Below, piece after piece: positions 11,673 through 21,583 of a stretch of 64,000 bases of DNA (within the stretch, counting starts at the first letter, position 1; the number at the start of each line of letters is the position of its first letter). The DNA is from Nitzschia sp. DOCU1. Its lineage: Eukaryota; Bacillariophyta; Bacillariophyceae; Bacillariales; Bacillariaceae. The notes under the pieces are model-generated. The model saw only the letters and a list, made by a program, of their open reading frames with translations, did not search any database and was not told where the DNA came from. The stretch spans positions 2,038,549 to 2,102,548 of the forward strand of contig OX595990.1 of assembly GCA_951394045.1 (NCBI GenBank). Reading direction: 5' to 3'. Made by a program: the position numbers and the translations under genes.

Positions 11673-11810
11673 ATTATATTAAAAATAATGTTGAAACCAC
11701 GTGCAACCTCACTAGTCCTCGAACCCAGTCAGAGTATCGATCCAGACCAGGCTTATTGTCTATCGGGAGACCTGATATTCTTATGCAAGTCGGATTATTT
11801 TTAATATAAT
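11673..11810 (-). repeat. 17-bp inverted repeat at the primer-binding position
   Basis: ATTATATTAAAAATAAT at 11673-11689 is the exact reverse complement of 11794-11810 inside the 5' LTR. The first arm starts on the last base of the LTR and covers the 16 bases where a tRNA primer-binding site would lie. In the element RNA the two arms can pair. The second arm recurs in the left LTR at 6528-6544. See the findings for the self-priming interpretation. Confidence 0.85.
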
Positions 11811-11973
11811 GACAGCCTCTCTACTCTTTTGTTTCTCGTCCGCCATCGTCGATAGTTCTCGAGTGACTGGCGGGGAGGCCGTCCAGGTGTTTTATTGTTC
11901 CATGCGGTTTTACTGATGGTATGTGTGTACGTATGCATCGGCACCATACCCTTAGTATTGTCGACATTCAACA
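11689..11973 (-). repeat. Copia element 1, 5' LTR (right)
   Basis: A 285-bp LTR from which the minus-strand element should be transcribed. It differs from the left LTR at four bases and one 2-bp indel. It is followed at once by the TTGCT target duplication at 11974-11978. Confidence 0.95.
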
Positions 11974-11978
11974 TTGCT
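11974..11978. repeat. Target-site duplication TTGCT (right copy)
   Basis: Second copy of the 5-bp duplication, matching 6418-6422. Confidence 0.95.
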
Positions 11979-12497
11979 CACTGAACCTGACCCCATTGAA
12001 GAAGTCAAAGACTCGGCCAGTGGAGAAATCTGCGCTGGTGGTGCAGGTTCTTGTACAGTCGAAACGACAATTTCTGACAATGGTCCACAACCCAAGTCAT
12101 CCGGGGACAACGTTATTCGTCGCCTCTTTTCGCCTCTCAAACTTTCTCCAGAGGGTCCAGCTCTTGGGCGCTTCAATGCATCAATGAGACACCCCTCAAA
12201 CTCATACGTTGAAGCATTGAGCTCATCCCGCGTCTCCACAATTTGCTTGTCCAGAATCTCCTGGAAATCATGGAGCAGTTGTTTGCACTCCAGAATTGAT
12301 TGGTTCCCCAACAAGGCGTCCATCTGATTCATCCGATCCGACAATCCTTTCACAGTTCCCACAAAGTCCCGGAATCGGCTGTTCATTCTGGAGAAGGACG
12401 AGTTGATTGTATTCCCACTTTCATCTTGTTCCAAACCTTGATTCAGAGTGGGGGGATTTTCCGATATATCAATCGGCTCTTGCTTAATTCGATACAT
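11979..12497 (-). pseudogene. 5' half of disrupted paralogue of the 3698-5248 gene
   Basis: It begins MYRIKQEPIDISE and follows the first 135 residues of the gene at 3698 closely, including SSFSRMNSRFRDFV, ILECK-LLHDFQEILDKQI and RAGPSGESLRGEKRRRITLS. It then diverges and runs into LTR sequence after S-V-S-N. The putative SUMO motif IKQE and the basic KRRRI are kept. The remainder is at 6422-5541. I chose the ATG at 12497 because it matches the paralogue's start; an alternative-codon extension upstream is not needed. Confidence 0.88.
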
Positions 12498-13588
12498 GGC
12501 AATCAAGCTGTAGCGATTTTCAACCAAGCGCAGTGTTTGGGTTGCTCCACCTTCAAATCTCCCGCTCCTTCACGAGGAAACGTTGAACAAACGCGTCGGC
12601 GTCACCTTTCACTACTACAATTGAGCCTTACTCGAGGAAAATAGAACTGCTACAATAAATAGCAAGTTTGGGCAACGTCAACTGGGTTATAAACCATTTG
12701 CGCCATCCAAAGAAAATGAAAGAAAGGAACGAGAGTCGGCCTTTCCTGCAAAGGCAAAAACTGCGGACTTTGTGACAAAAACAGGTTATGAAGGCCTCAC
12801 GTGTAAAATGTATGTATATACATATACATATGTAGAATACATATGAGTAAAGTGTGAGTTCCAGTAAGTCGACTATGAGGAGTACCAAAGTCTGCTCTCA
12901 TCATTTGGAGAGTGATCGCCTCCTCCCATCCACTTCTCACCAATATTAGATGGTAAAAGCATCGTGCCGAAGTAGAACTTTTCTCGAGGACGGAGAGGAG
13001 TACTAACATTTGTTTCTTCTTCTTCTTGGAAGAACCAGTTTCATTGCCGTGATGATTTGATTGCATAGTCCAAGCATTCTTTCTTGTAATGGGAACAAAA
13101 TTCGAACCACCCACCATGGTCGCAGCATGGTCCTCGTAGCCACTGGCCGTATGTTTCTTCCGATCAGATGGCCAAAACCAAGGCTGCCCGAAGATCATGC
13201 AACAATTTCGACTACACATGATTTTCAGGATCACCGATGAAGAGAAGAAAACCATGCCCCTGGTCTGCGCTCTAGTACATAAAGCACTTGAGGACGAGAG
13301 CTTATAACTGTACTAGTAGTGGTCGTCACCCATAGCATCGCGTCTGATCCCCTTCACAAAATCTTACAGTATCTTCTTGCAGCACCATGAGGGCCGAAAT
13401 GCGAAGACGAAAGCATTTGTTTCTGCCCCATCCTCGTGGGCATGCGAAGTACACGGCAGCGTTCCCGTCCCATCCCATCGGCACCAGCTACTGCACTGGT
13501 CGCTTTTGCCGCTGCTGCTGTGGTGCAAGTAAAGGCGGGAAAAGGTGGTTATTGTCCCCCTGTCACACAACGGTCCAATCATTCGTTT
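12498..13588. other. Intergenic, no gene recognised
   Basis: Contains the promoter side of the disrupted paralogue and ends at the gypsy insertion. An AT-rich stretch of alternating TATG/CATA lies near 12810-12850. Small open frames at 12797-13255 (minus) and 13387-13588 (plus) have no recognisable features. Confidence 0.45.
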
Positions 13589-14005
13589 TGCAGTACACTA
13601 GAATACCCCTCTAGACCTAACAAGTAGTTAGAGTAAAGAGTACACACAATGGCCTACGTGTAGTACCTACATACCATAGATACATACCTGGCTGACGTCG
13701 ACTTGGTCGAACGTCTGTGGACGCACGGACGGACGAGCAAGGCCGGCGCAGCTGACGAGCAATGACGACGACAACGGCGAGCGCGGCGAGCCGTCGACGT
13801 CTACTACTGGACTAGAACTTCCAACGGTATCTAGCTGTAGATCTTGAAGAGATCCGAGAAGCTAGATCGGTGGGAGTTGTATCCAACGCATACTGGATGC
13901 GTTGAGGAAAGACCCTCGTGGTCTAGGAGCGATAGAATCAGCGATAACTTAGATCTCACAATTATTTCCACTACAACCTTTTCATCGTACTTTCAGCGTA
14001 GTGCA
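13589..14005 (+). repeat. Gypsy element 5' LTR
   Basis: A 417-bp direct repeat of 16381-16797, starting TGCAGTAC and ending AGTGCA. The next base is already RT-coding; no primer-binding site is visible. Confidence 0.93.
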
Positions 14006-14007
14006 CA

Positions 14008-16350
14008 GTGTTCATCCCCAAAAAGGATGGAACAGTTCGATTCATCAACGACTTCAGAGAATTGAACAAACGGATTAAACGCAAGCCGTATCCAATCCCG
14101 AAGATTCAGGACTTACTGATGAAGCTAGAAGGCTTTCAGTACGCGACGAGTCTCGACCTCAACATGGGTTACTACCATATAGAGTTAAGCCCAGACAGTA
14201 AGAAGCTATGTACTATCGTACTCCCTTGGGGTAAGTACGAAATGCAACGCTTGCCGATGGGGCTCTCGAATAGTCCCGACATTTTCCAAGAGAAAATGGG
14301 CACCCTCTTTGAGGATCTAGAGTACGTACGAGTGTACATCGACGATCTACTAGAACTAACCAAAGGCGATTTTGATGACCACCTAGAGAAACTAGAAGTC
14401 ATTTTCAAACGTCTAAAAGACACCGGTCTTAAGGTGAACGCCCGAAAGTCGTTCTTCGCCCGTGGCAAACTAGAATACCTTGGGTACTGGATAACGCAAG
14501 ATGGAATCCAACCAGTCGCAAAGAAAGTAGAGGCTATTCACGCTATGAAAGCACCTACCAATAAACGCGAGCTACGTAAGTTCATAGGCGTAGTTAACTA
14601 CTACCGCGACATGTGGATTCGTCGCTCTGAAGTTTTAGCCCCTCTGAGTGCGCTAACTTCTAAAGAAGCCAAATGGCAATGGGGTCCAGTCGAGCAGAAT
14701 GCCTTCGACACGATGAAACGAATCATCAGTAAGCAGACACTACTAACATACCCCGATTTCAACATACCATTCGAAATACACACCGATGCTAGTCATACTC
14801 AGCTAGGTGCAGTGTTATCGCAACGCGGGAAACCGATTGCGTTCTATAGTCGAAAGCTGAACCCAGCGCAAACACGTTATACTACGACAGAACGAGAGCT
14901 TTTAGCTATCGTCGAAACACTTAAGGAATTTCGCAATATCCTTTTGGGACAGCGAATAGGAGTCTTCACAGACCATAAGAATCTTACGTATAAAGAATTT
15001 AACACGGAGCGCGTCATGCGTTGGCGCCTCTTAATCGAGGAGTTTGGCCCCGAACTCGTCTATATCAAGGGCGAACACAATGTCGTTGCGGACGCGCTTA
15101 GTCGACTCGATCTCGACGATAGAGCTTTCCCCGAATCTCACTTAAATGAGTTTTTGGCGGGCGACGAATTACCGCGCGATGCATTCCCCCTCACTTACAA
15201 GAACATAGCGCGCATGCAGAATGCCGACCGCGCCTTACTATCTAAAGTACGTACAAACCCGCGATATTCAGTCAAAGTCTATCGTGGGGGCGGAAAGAAA
15301 CGAGAACTAATAGTACGCGAGGACAAGATTGTTCTCCCAACGAGTCTCCAGAAACGGTGCGTCAAGTGGTATCACGAGATGCTCTGTCACCCAGGAGAGA
15401 CGCGCACCGAACAAACGATTCGACAGCACTTCTACTGGAAGAACATCCGCGGCGACGTCGAGCGGATCTGCAAGTCCTGTCCGACCTGTCAGCTGACAAA
15501 GCGAAAGACAATCAAGTACGGGCATCTTCCACCCAAGGCGGCAGAAATAGACCCCTGGGATACACTATGTGTCGATCTGATAGGTCCATACAAGATAAAA
15601 CAACTAGGTAGTAAGAAGACACTACAGTTATGGTGTCTCACTATGATAGATCCTGCAACCGGATGGTTCGAGATGGTACGCATAGCGAGTAAGGAAGCCT
15701 TTTCGATAGCCAGTGCGGCCGAAATGGCGTGGTTCACGCGATATCCGTGGCCACAAAAGATTATTTATGACCGCGGAACTGAATTCATGGGAGAATTCCG
15801 AAGAATGGTGCGCGAAGACTATGGCGTAATGACCAAGCCAATCACAGCGTGAAACCCGCAGGCTAATTCGATTATCGAGCGAGTTCACCAAACCATAGGG
15901 AACATGATTCGCACTTTCGAGTTGCAAAACTCCGAAGACACGGAGTCGCTGGACGGAGTCCTTGCGGCCACTATGTTCGCAGTACGCGCAACGTATCACA
16001 CAACAATGCAAGCGATGCCAACACAGCTAGTGTTTGGCCGCGACGCTATCCTAAATACCCGGTTTGAAGCTAACTGGAAATTAATTAAGGAACGAAAGGA
16101 ATCTCGTATTATCCAAAATAACGCAGCTGAAAACAAGACGCGAAGAGTTTACCGGTATCGCGTAGGACAGAAGGTAATGGTCCGTAATGAACAATCCCGC
16201 AAGTATGGGACAAATCCTTATAGCGGTCCGTATGAGATCGTGCACATTAATGACAATGGCTCTATTCGCATCAGAAAGGGAGCAGTGCAACAAACATACA
16301 ATATCCGGAATCTGCATCCGTACGAGGAACGCGATGCTGCTGACGAGTGA
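14008..16350 (+). pseudogene. Gypsy pol fragment (RT, RNase H, integrase) with in-frame TGA
   Basis: The frame opens at FIPKKDGTVRFINDFRELN, so roughly the first 60 residues of RT are missing. RT then shows LPMGLSNSPDIFQ and the YIDD active site. RNase H has HTDASHTQLGAVLSQ and FTDHKNLTY. Integrase has the H2C2 zinc motif (CHPGETRTEQTIRQHFYW, then C-x2-C), followed by CVDLIGPY and IYDRGTEF. An in-frame TGA at 15850-15852 falls between the second Asp and the catalytic Glu (NSIIERVHQ). The frame then continues to 16350. A CGA-to-TGA change would explain the stop. There is no chromodomain at the end. Confidence 0.9.
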
Positions 16351-16380
16351 GCTCTTAGAAGCCCTTGTCATGGGGGCGCA

Positions 16381-16797
16381 TGCAGTACACTAGAATACCC
16401 CTCTAGACCTAACAAGTAGTTAGAGTAAAGAGTACACACAATGGCCTACGTGTAGTACCTACATACCATAGATACATACCTGGCTGACGTCGACTTGGTC
16501 GAACGTCTGTGGACGCACGGACGGACGAGCAAGGCCGGCGCGGCTGACGAGCAATGACGACGACAACGGCGAGCGCGGCGAGCCGTCGACGTCTACTACT
16601 GGACTAGAACTTCCAACGGTATCTAGCTGTAGATCTTGAAGAGATCCGAGAAGCTAGATCGGTGGGAGTTGTATCCAACGCATACTGGATGCGTTGAGGA
16701 AACACCCTCGTGGTCTAGGAGCGATAGAATCAGCGATAACTTAGATCTCACAATTATTTCCACTACAACCTTTTCATCGTACTTTCAGCGTAGTGCA
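16381..16797 (+). repeat. Gypsy element 3' LTR
   Basis: Second LTR, two differences from the first. The preceding ATGGGGGCGCA could serve as the polypurine tract. Confidence 0.93.
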
Positions 16798-17155
16798 GTT
16801 TTCTTGATTGGCTTTACTTTACGTACGATAGGATTGCGATGGTTGCATTCGTTGTTGGATTAGCGCCTCCTTAGACGATCCATAAGAAAGAAAATGAGAC
16901 TCCTCTAAGAAATTTTTGCACGATCGATCGACGCCAATTATCGAATGGGCTTGGAAGTTCTCAATTGAGACAATTTATACGTCACAAATCCCGTTTGGTC
17001 GATCAGAGGACCAGTGTACTATTGCCCCACAGCAATAAGATAGATCCGATGGCGGGAGCTGAAAGATATCTTACCGTCGCAAATACGAACTTTTATCCAA
17101 CAAACTCATCACATAATTTTGGTACTTGCTTCTTGCTACTTCCTTGTTTGTTCGC

Positions 17156-18007
17156 ATGATGCCGGCCCTTCATCGAATCTCCTGGGAATCCCAAAAGGAG
17201 CTGTCGCCCATGGACGAGGATATCCGGAATGACTACGGGGAGAATCCCACGACTGAAATTGAAAACGAGGAATCTCCTTCGATTCTTGTTTCCCAGTGTA
17301 ATCATCCGTCTCCAACAACTCTTTACCATGAGAATGGCGTGATAGAGGATGATTGCGACTTCGTCAACAATACGGAGGATATGATTCCATTACCGAGTGG
17401 TTTTGTTCCTGCGGCAGTTGATGTCGTTGTCGGCACAGGGCGAGAGGCAAAATTTCACTCTGGAAGCGGGAGCTTCCTCAAGCTTCTTAAGGAACAATAT
17501 CTGGAAAGATATTCAAATGCGAAATCCAAGCTTGACAAAACACTGATTATATCCGAAATCATCAACGCAGTCCGAGAAAATAGCCCCACTGGAACGGGTT
17601 TCGTAAAGAAGCTCGGTAATCGTTGGTATCAAGTGGAGGAGCACCTTTGCCGAGAGAAGGCCAGTCAAAGTCTTCGAAATCTTCTTCACAAGCAGTACCG
17701 GTCAAGTGTCAAGTCAAAGAAGCATCGACGATGTATCATGCGACAGGAGATTGATAACAATGTTGATGTTATCCTTCACACAAGTCAGAGCTTCTTGTCG
17801 CGACGAATCTCCGAGCTCGAGATCGACATCGAAAAGAAGGGAGGCGCGAAGGCCCCAGAAACGGATGTATTGAGGCTATTCAGCCAAGCAAACACCGACA
17901 TTCTCGAAGGTCTTAAGAATGACTCCGCGATAAGGAAACAACTTCAATTGAGGACGTTCCAAAGTGCATCCTCGCACCGAACTGCATCAGACTATGTGGT
18001 TGTGTAG
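17156..18007 (+). CDS. DUF6824 domain protein
   Basis: A 283-residue single-exon protein. Residues about 89-184 match DUF6824, a domain widespread in diatoms and known to me only as a domain of unknown function. The run is VVVGTGREAKFHSGSGSF, LIISEIINAVR, GFVKKLGNRWYQVEEHLCRE, KQYRSS. The N-terminal 85 residues are acidic and unstructured-looking. A basic patch (KSKKHRR) follows the domain, then a helical C-terminus. Start: of the adjacent ATGs at 17156 and 17159 I took the first. A gypsy LTR ends about 360 bp upstream, so its promoter may be affected. Two other DUF6824 genes lie at 33562-32573 and 60261-58396. Confidence 0.85.
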   Translation: MMPALHRISWESQKELSPMDEDIRNDYGENPTTEIENEESPSILVSQCNHPSPTTLYHENGVIEDDCDFVNNTEDMIPLPSGFVPAAVDVVVGTGREAKFHSGSGSFLKLLKEQYLERYSNAKSKLDKTLIISEIINAVRENSPTGTGFVKKLGNRWYQVEEHLCREKASQSLRNLLHKQYRSSVKSKKHRRCIMRQEIDNNVDVILHTSQSFLSRRISELEIDIEKKGGAKAPETDVLRLFSQANTDILEGLKNDSAIRKQLQLRTFQSASSHRTASDYVVV

Positions 18008-19397
18008 GAAAAATAGGACAGAACTTTGTCTGCTACTACGAGAACCACGGTAGTGGTGCAAGAACAAGGAACTCATTTACTATGATATCTAACTATATTT
18101 CCTATGCTCACATTTTGGACCATACTAGTACTACAGTAGAGCTGCGAGAAGTGCTGATCCTCAGAGTGCCGCCCGACATGATGGACCTGGCCTTGTTCTA
18201 CTAGCTATCGGCTTCTGGAACCACCAACCAAGAACATCTACATGCGGCGAGAGGATTAGTAGTCCGTTGCCCCCCTGGCCTATTATTCAAAACAAGGACG
18301 ATGATACTTCTTCCTCAGGCAGTGACTCTCACAAAGAGACTCCGTCCTGTCTTAGATTGCATTCGACTACATAGTACTTGTTGTTCAGACCACTGGCAAT
18401 ATTGTTGTCCATTTACTTGGGTTATACTACCTGCTTGCGACGAGGAACGTGCAAGAGGTATCACGTCACTAGTAGCCAGTGACCACGGGGGGATCCTGAT
18501 AGTAGTACTGTCAACTTTCTCTTGTTGCGCACCACTGAAAAGTTTTAGCACATTGAGTCAAGGTATCATACATTTCAGTGGATAGTGGATACTATTTACT
18601 CGTGGATGCGATTTTTTTATTTATCGCTAGTCCCATTGAGGTCCATGTCTCGATCGGCTATCAACATTCTGGTCACAACTTGGTTGAAGGATTCGAGAAA
18701 CGATGGTGAAACCCTGCCTCTGCCGCCCCTTGGTATGGCATTTATAGGTGCTACCAAGACTTTTCTGTCAAGGTCTTGGATTTCCACTTTTATGACGTGC
18801 AATAAATGTTGCTCGCGAATTGCACTGAGATGGATGGTAAGCAAGACGATAGGCACCATGAAATGTGGTACGCAATCTCGATCTTTTGTTGGCTCCCCCG
18901 GTTAAGCAAATCAAAGGCGAGCATTAGCGTGCGATTGCCTTCTTAAAGTAGGTATGATTACGGAGATCCTTGATCTTTACATTTTGCGGTGTTCTTCTTT
19001 CCTCCGGCCTACCCGGCAGCAGCGACAGTGGATTTGGCAGATGGCGCTGTCCCCCTGCTCGAGCAAGCAACACCGACGATTACAAGCTGGTATTGAAAGA
19101 ACATTGGCGAACTACCACTAGCATTAGCACGATGAAGCTTCTATCTTCATACTTTGTGCCTGGCCCGCACGATGTCACATGTTACCAGGGGTAGAACAGC
19201 GAAGATTCACGCAAGGAATGTCATGGCGCGTTTAGGGACGCCGGGAGAGAACACCATAAAAAATCTTGCGGGTAACACATTGCGACCCGTTTCCCAACAT
19301 AAAATTCAAGGTCTACAATACAGTAATTCATAAACTAGAAGAACTACGATCGGTTCACAATCGCATTACTATCCGGACTCCTCGTTCCAGCGACTCT
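18008..19397. other. Gene-free stretch of 1.4 kb
   Basis: No frame reads like a known protein. Short frames at 18585-18905 (plus) and 18859-18617 (minus) have no domain or conserved-looking motif. It holds the 3' ends of the flanking converging genes. Confidence 0.5.
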
Positions 19398-21138
19398 TCA
19401 GTTGTCCTTCTTCGCCTGAGGATCTGAAGGCTGGCCTACTGCTTGCGGCTGGTCTTCCTTGGGTTTTCGAACAACAGAAGAAGCGTCAAGAATCGTTCCT
19501 TCCACTGCGAACTCTTGGTCCGCACCCAGAAAGTCCTGTGACTTGATGGATACCAAGAATCGATATTTTCCAGGCACCGGAGGGGCCTTGCACTGAATCT
19601 TAACCTTCCCGCTCTTTTGGGCCACGTTTTGAATGACCATTGGCCACGCGGTCAAAAGACGATCTTGAAAGGGCGCCTCATTGAACTTTTTCATATCCTT
19701 CTCCGCAACTTCCTTCAAAATTCCTTCTGCCTTGATTTCTAAAACAGAACCAGGGGTTTCACCATCCAATCGTTCGGCGCGAGCAAAGAACCACCACCCT
19801 TCCCGATAAGTCTGCAAGGCGACTTGCGGTGGAATTCCTTGCTTCTGAAACATGGCAATCTTTTGGCGAGTAAAGGCCTCTGCATGCAACCGTGTCATAT
19901 CCAAACTAATCGCCAAGACGTCTCCAGTCGCCATATCTTTCTCGTCCGGGCATTCAATCGAGGTATTCTCAATCTGCAAACGGGGCAGCGTCTGGTATTG
20001 TTTCTGCATGACGCCATTGAACCAATCCACTTTATCGACCGACGTCGTTCCAATTTTAAACATGGCCACGGTCTCGACGATTGTCTTCGCCAGGGGGTAG
20101 TTTCGACAAGCAACAGCAGTTCGGAGAGCAGCCTCCAATAGCAAGGCACAACGTCCACGGAATTCCATGCTGCCTTTGAAATATGTTTGATCTACCAGTT
20201 GCTTGGATGCGGCTTCCACTGAAACGTATACACATTCAATGAAAATAAAGATCAGCGCGTGCAACATATTTCTGGAACGAATCAACAACATTGCTTGACT
20301 TACACAGATCAGGGTGAGAATTGAGCAGGATCGAGTGCAATCGGCCAGTGATCATGCACAAATTTCTTCGAAGTCCAGGGTGATCTAGAGCCGACACCTT
20401 CTTCCCGTTGTACTCAAACGATTTTCCCTTGAGCAGTCCCAAGTCCTTGGGTGGCCAGACGCCAGCGTTCCCCAGAATATTTTCCACCCAGTTTTGTCCA
20501 ATCACGCCTTCATCAATGCCCTCCAGTTTAACCTTTTGCTTTCCGACTGCCTTTTGGAGTTGCTCTCGCTCCTTTTTCTTTTCTTCTTCTGCTTTGGCAG
20601 CTGCCTTGGCCTTTTCATCGTCGTCATCATCGTCTGCCCAGCCTTCGTCATCGAGATTAAAGGGGTCATTTCCTGTCGAAGACCCTTTGGAAGATGAATC
20701 AGTCTTGTTCTTTTTGGCTTCCTCCAAGTCTTCCTTGATTCGTTCACGTCGCGCTTCTTCCTTTGCTTCATGCGCTTTGAGACCATAGATAACATTCTCC
20801 GGCGTACTGGCGACGGCCATGAGGATATCGAGATGAGTCGAATTCGGCATCAAAAGACCAGCCAAGTACGTCACATCCTCCAGACCGACCGTATTCGTAG
20901 CGGCGACATGATCCACCTCTGGCAATTTCTTTTTCTTTTCCTTTGGGAACAATTTATCACCCAAAAAGTAATACACGGCGCCTCCCACAATGGCAAGCAG
21001 AACGGCGCCGTACGCGACCAGCATGTACACTGTGATGAATGCTTTGGACTCCAAGTCCTGTACATCCATTGCTAGAATGGGGTCCTCTTCCACGACAGGG
21101 GGTGGTACATCCTGGGTGTCTTCGACGGTTTCCGACAT
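19398..21138 (-). CDS. SEC63: Sec63-domain ER membrane protein lacking a J domain
   Basis: Two exons, 21138-20304 and 20218-19398, joined across an 85-bp intron (GTAAGT...TTTCAG) give 551 residues. Sec63 helps the Sec61 channel move proteins into the ER. The C-terminal half looks like the Sec63/Brl domain: a helical first part (HPDLLEAASKQL), then ATGDVLAISLDMTRL, EGWWFFARAERL, and the closing APPVPGKYRFLV with SQDFLGAD. One membrane segment lies at about residues 33-59. A lysine-rich stretch and an acidic region (GWADDDDDDE) lie between. Canonical Sec63 has three membrane spans and a DnaJ domain with HPD; neither is present here. The HPD in SHPDLL is not in a J-domain context. The start is the first ATG giving the acidic N-terminus; an upstream extension with MRTCAG is possible. 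It could be a Sec63-derived paralogue and not the main Sec63. Confidence 0.68.
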
Positions 21139-21583
21139 GGTGAATGTAATGCTTTGTATCCCTTGTAACACAACCCGCACGAAGCAAAATAGACTTTTGC
21201 GTCCCAGACATACCCGTCGTCTCATCAGGCACCCATTGCCGTTCATTTTCAAAACGAACGGACGGTCCCATCCGGCACAGGTGCGCACAAAAGCACCCGG
21301 AAGTTGAACTTCTCCAGGTCCAAGAGGTCAATTCCTAAAAATCTTTCGGGCACCAAAGCATCAACGCGTGGAAGCTTTTGCGTCGTTTCTATATCGGTCG
21401 ACTACTGCGAATGAAGCCATTCTACAAGACGCCATCCCAGTCGCCATGATAGTTCTCTTCCCATTGTACAGTGGCTGGATCTCCTTTCTCTTCCAGGTCT
21501 AAAGTGTAACGATAAACAGTGTTATTGCAACTTCTAATATATTTTCGTTTATTAAGTTTCTTGCTTGCTGCAGTTATGTACGA
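21139..21583. other. Intergenic between two minus-strand genes
   Basis: Carries the 5' region of the Sec63-like gene and the 3' end of the fusion gene. Nothing else recognised. Confidence 0.5.

Larger units (their letters stand above)
6423..11973 (-). mobile_element. Copia (CoDi-type) LTR retrotransposon, frameshifted, inside a gene
   Basis: A 5.55-kb element transcribed on the minus strand. LTRs at 6423-6705 and 11689-11973 begin TGTTGAA and end TTCAACA. The order gag, protease, integrase, RT, RNase H is that of Ty1/Copia. The LTRs differ by about four substitutions and one 2-bp indel, so the insertion is young. Two apparent single-base losses break the polyprotein, one in protease near 10262 and one between RT and RNase H near 7480. 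It interrupts the coding sequence of the paralogue at 12497-5541. It is related to diatom CoDi elements by its DNQS-type protease and HVDD-type RT motif (family memory). Confidence 0.95.
13589..16797 (+). mobile_element. Ty3/gypsy LTR retrotransposon, internally deleted
   Basis: A 3.2-kb element with 417-bp LTRs (13589-14005 and 16381-16797) that differ at only two positions by eye. It is flanked by GTTT (13585-13588) and GTTT (16798-16801), extendable to GTTTT by one base. The internal part encodes RT, RNase H and integrase in the gypsy order, but the first internal base already lies inside RT. Gag, protease, the RT N-terminus and any tRNA primer site are absent. It sits about 360 bp upstream of the gene at 17156 in the same orientation. 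Confidence 0.93.

Noticed and set aside
13090..13110. GGTTCGAAT on the minus strand, resembling a tRNA B box
   Set aside because: The following CC is missing and no cloverleaf or A box is found at the right distance. No tRNA gene was recognised in the window.
12797..13255. 152-codon minus-strand frame
   Set aside because: Low-complexity and Cys/Met-rich reading with no recognisable pattern; it overlaps an AT-rich simple repeat.
18617..18859. 80-codon minus-strand frame that reads like protein
   Set aside because: No domain, no neighbour support, and the surrounding 1.4 kb is otherwise non-coding.
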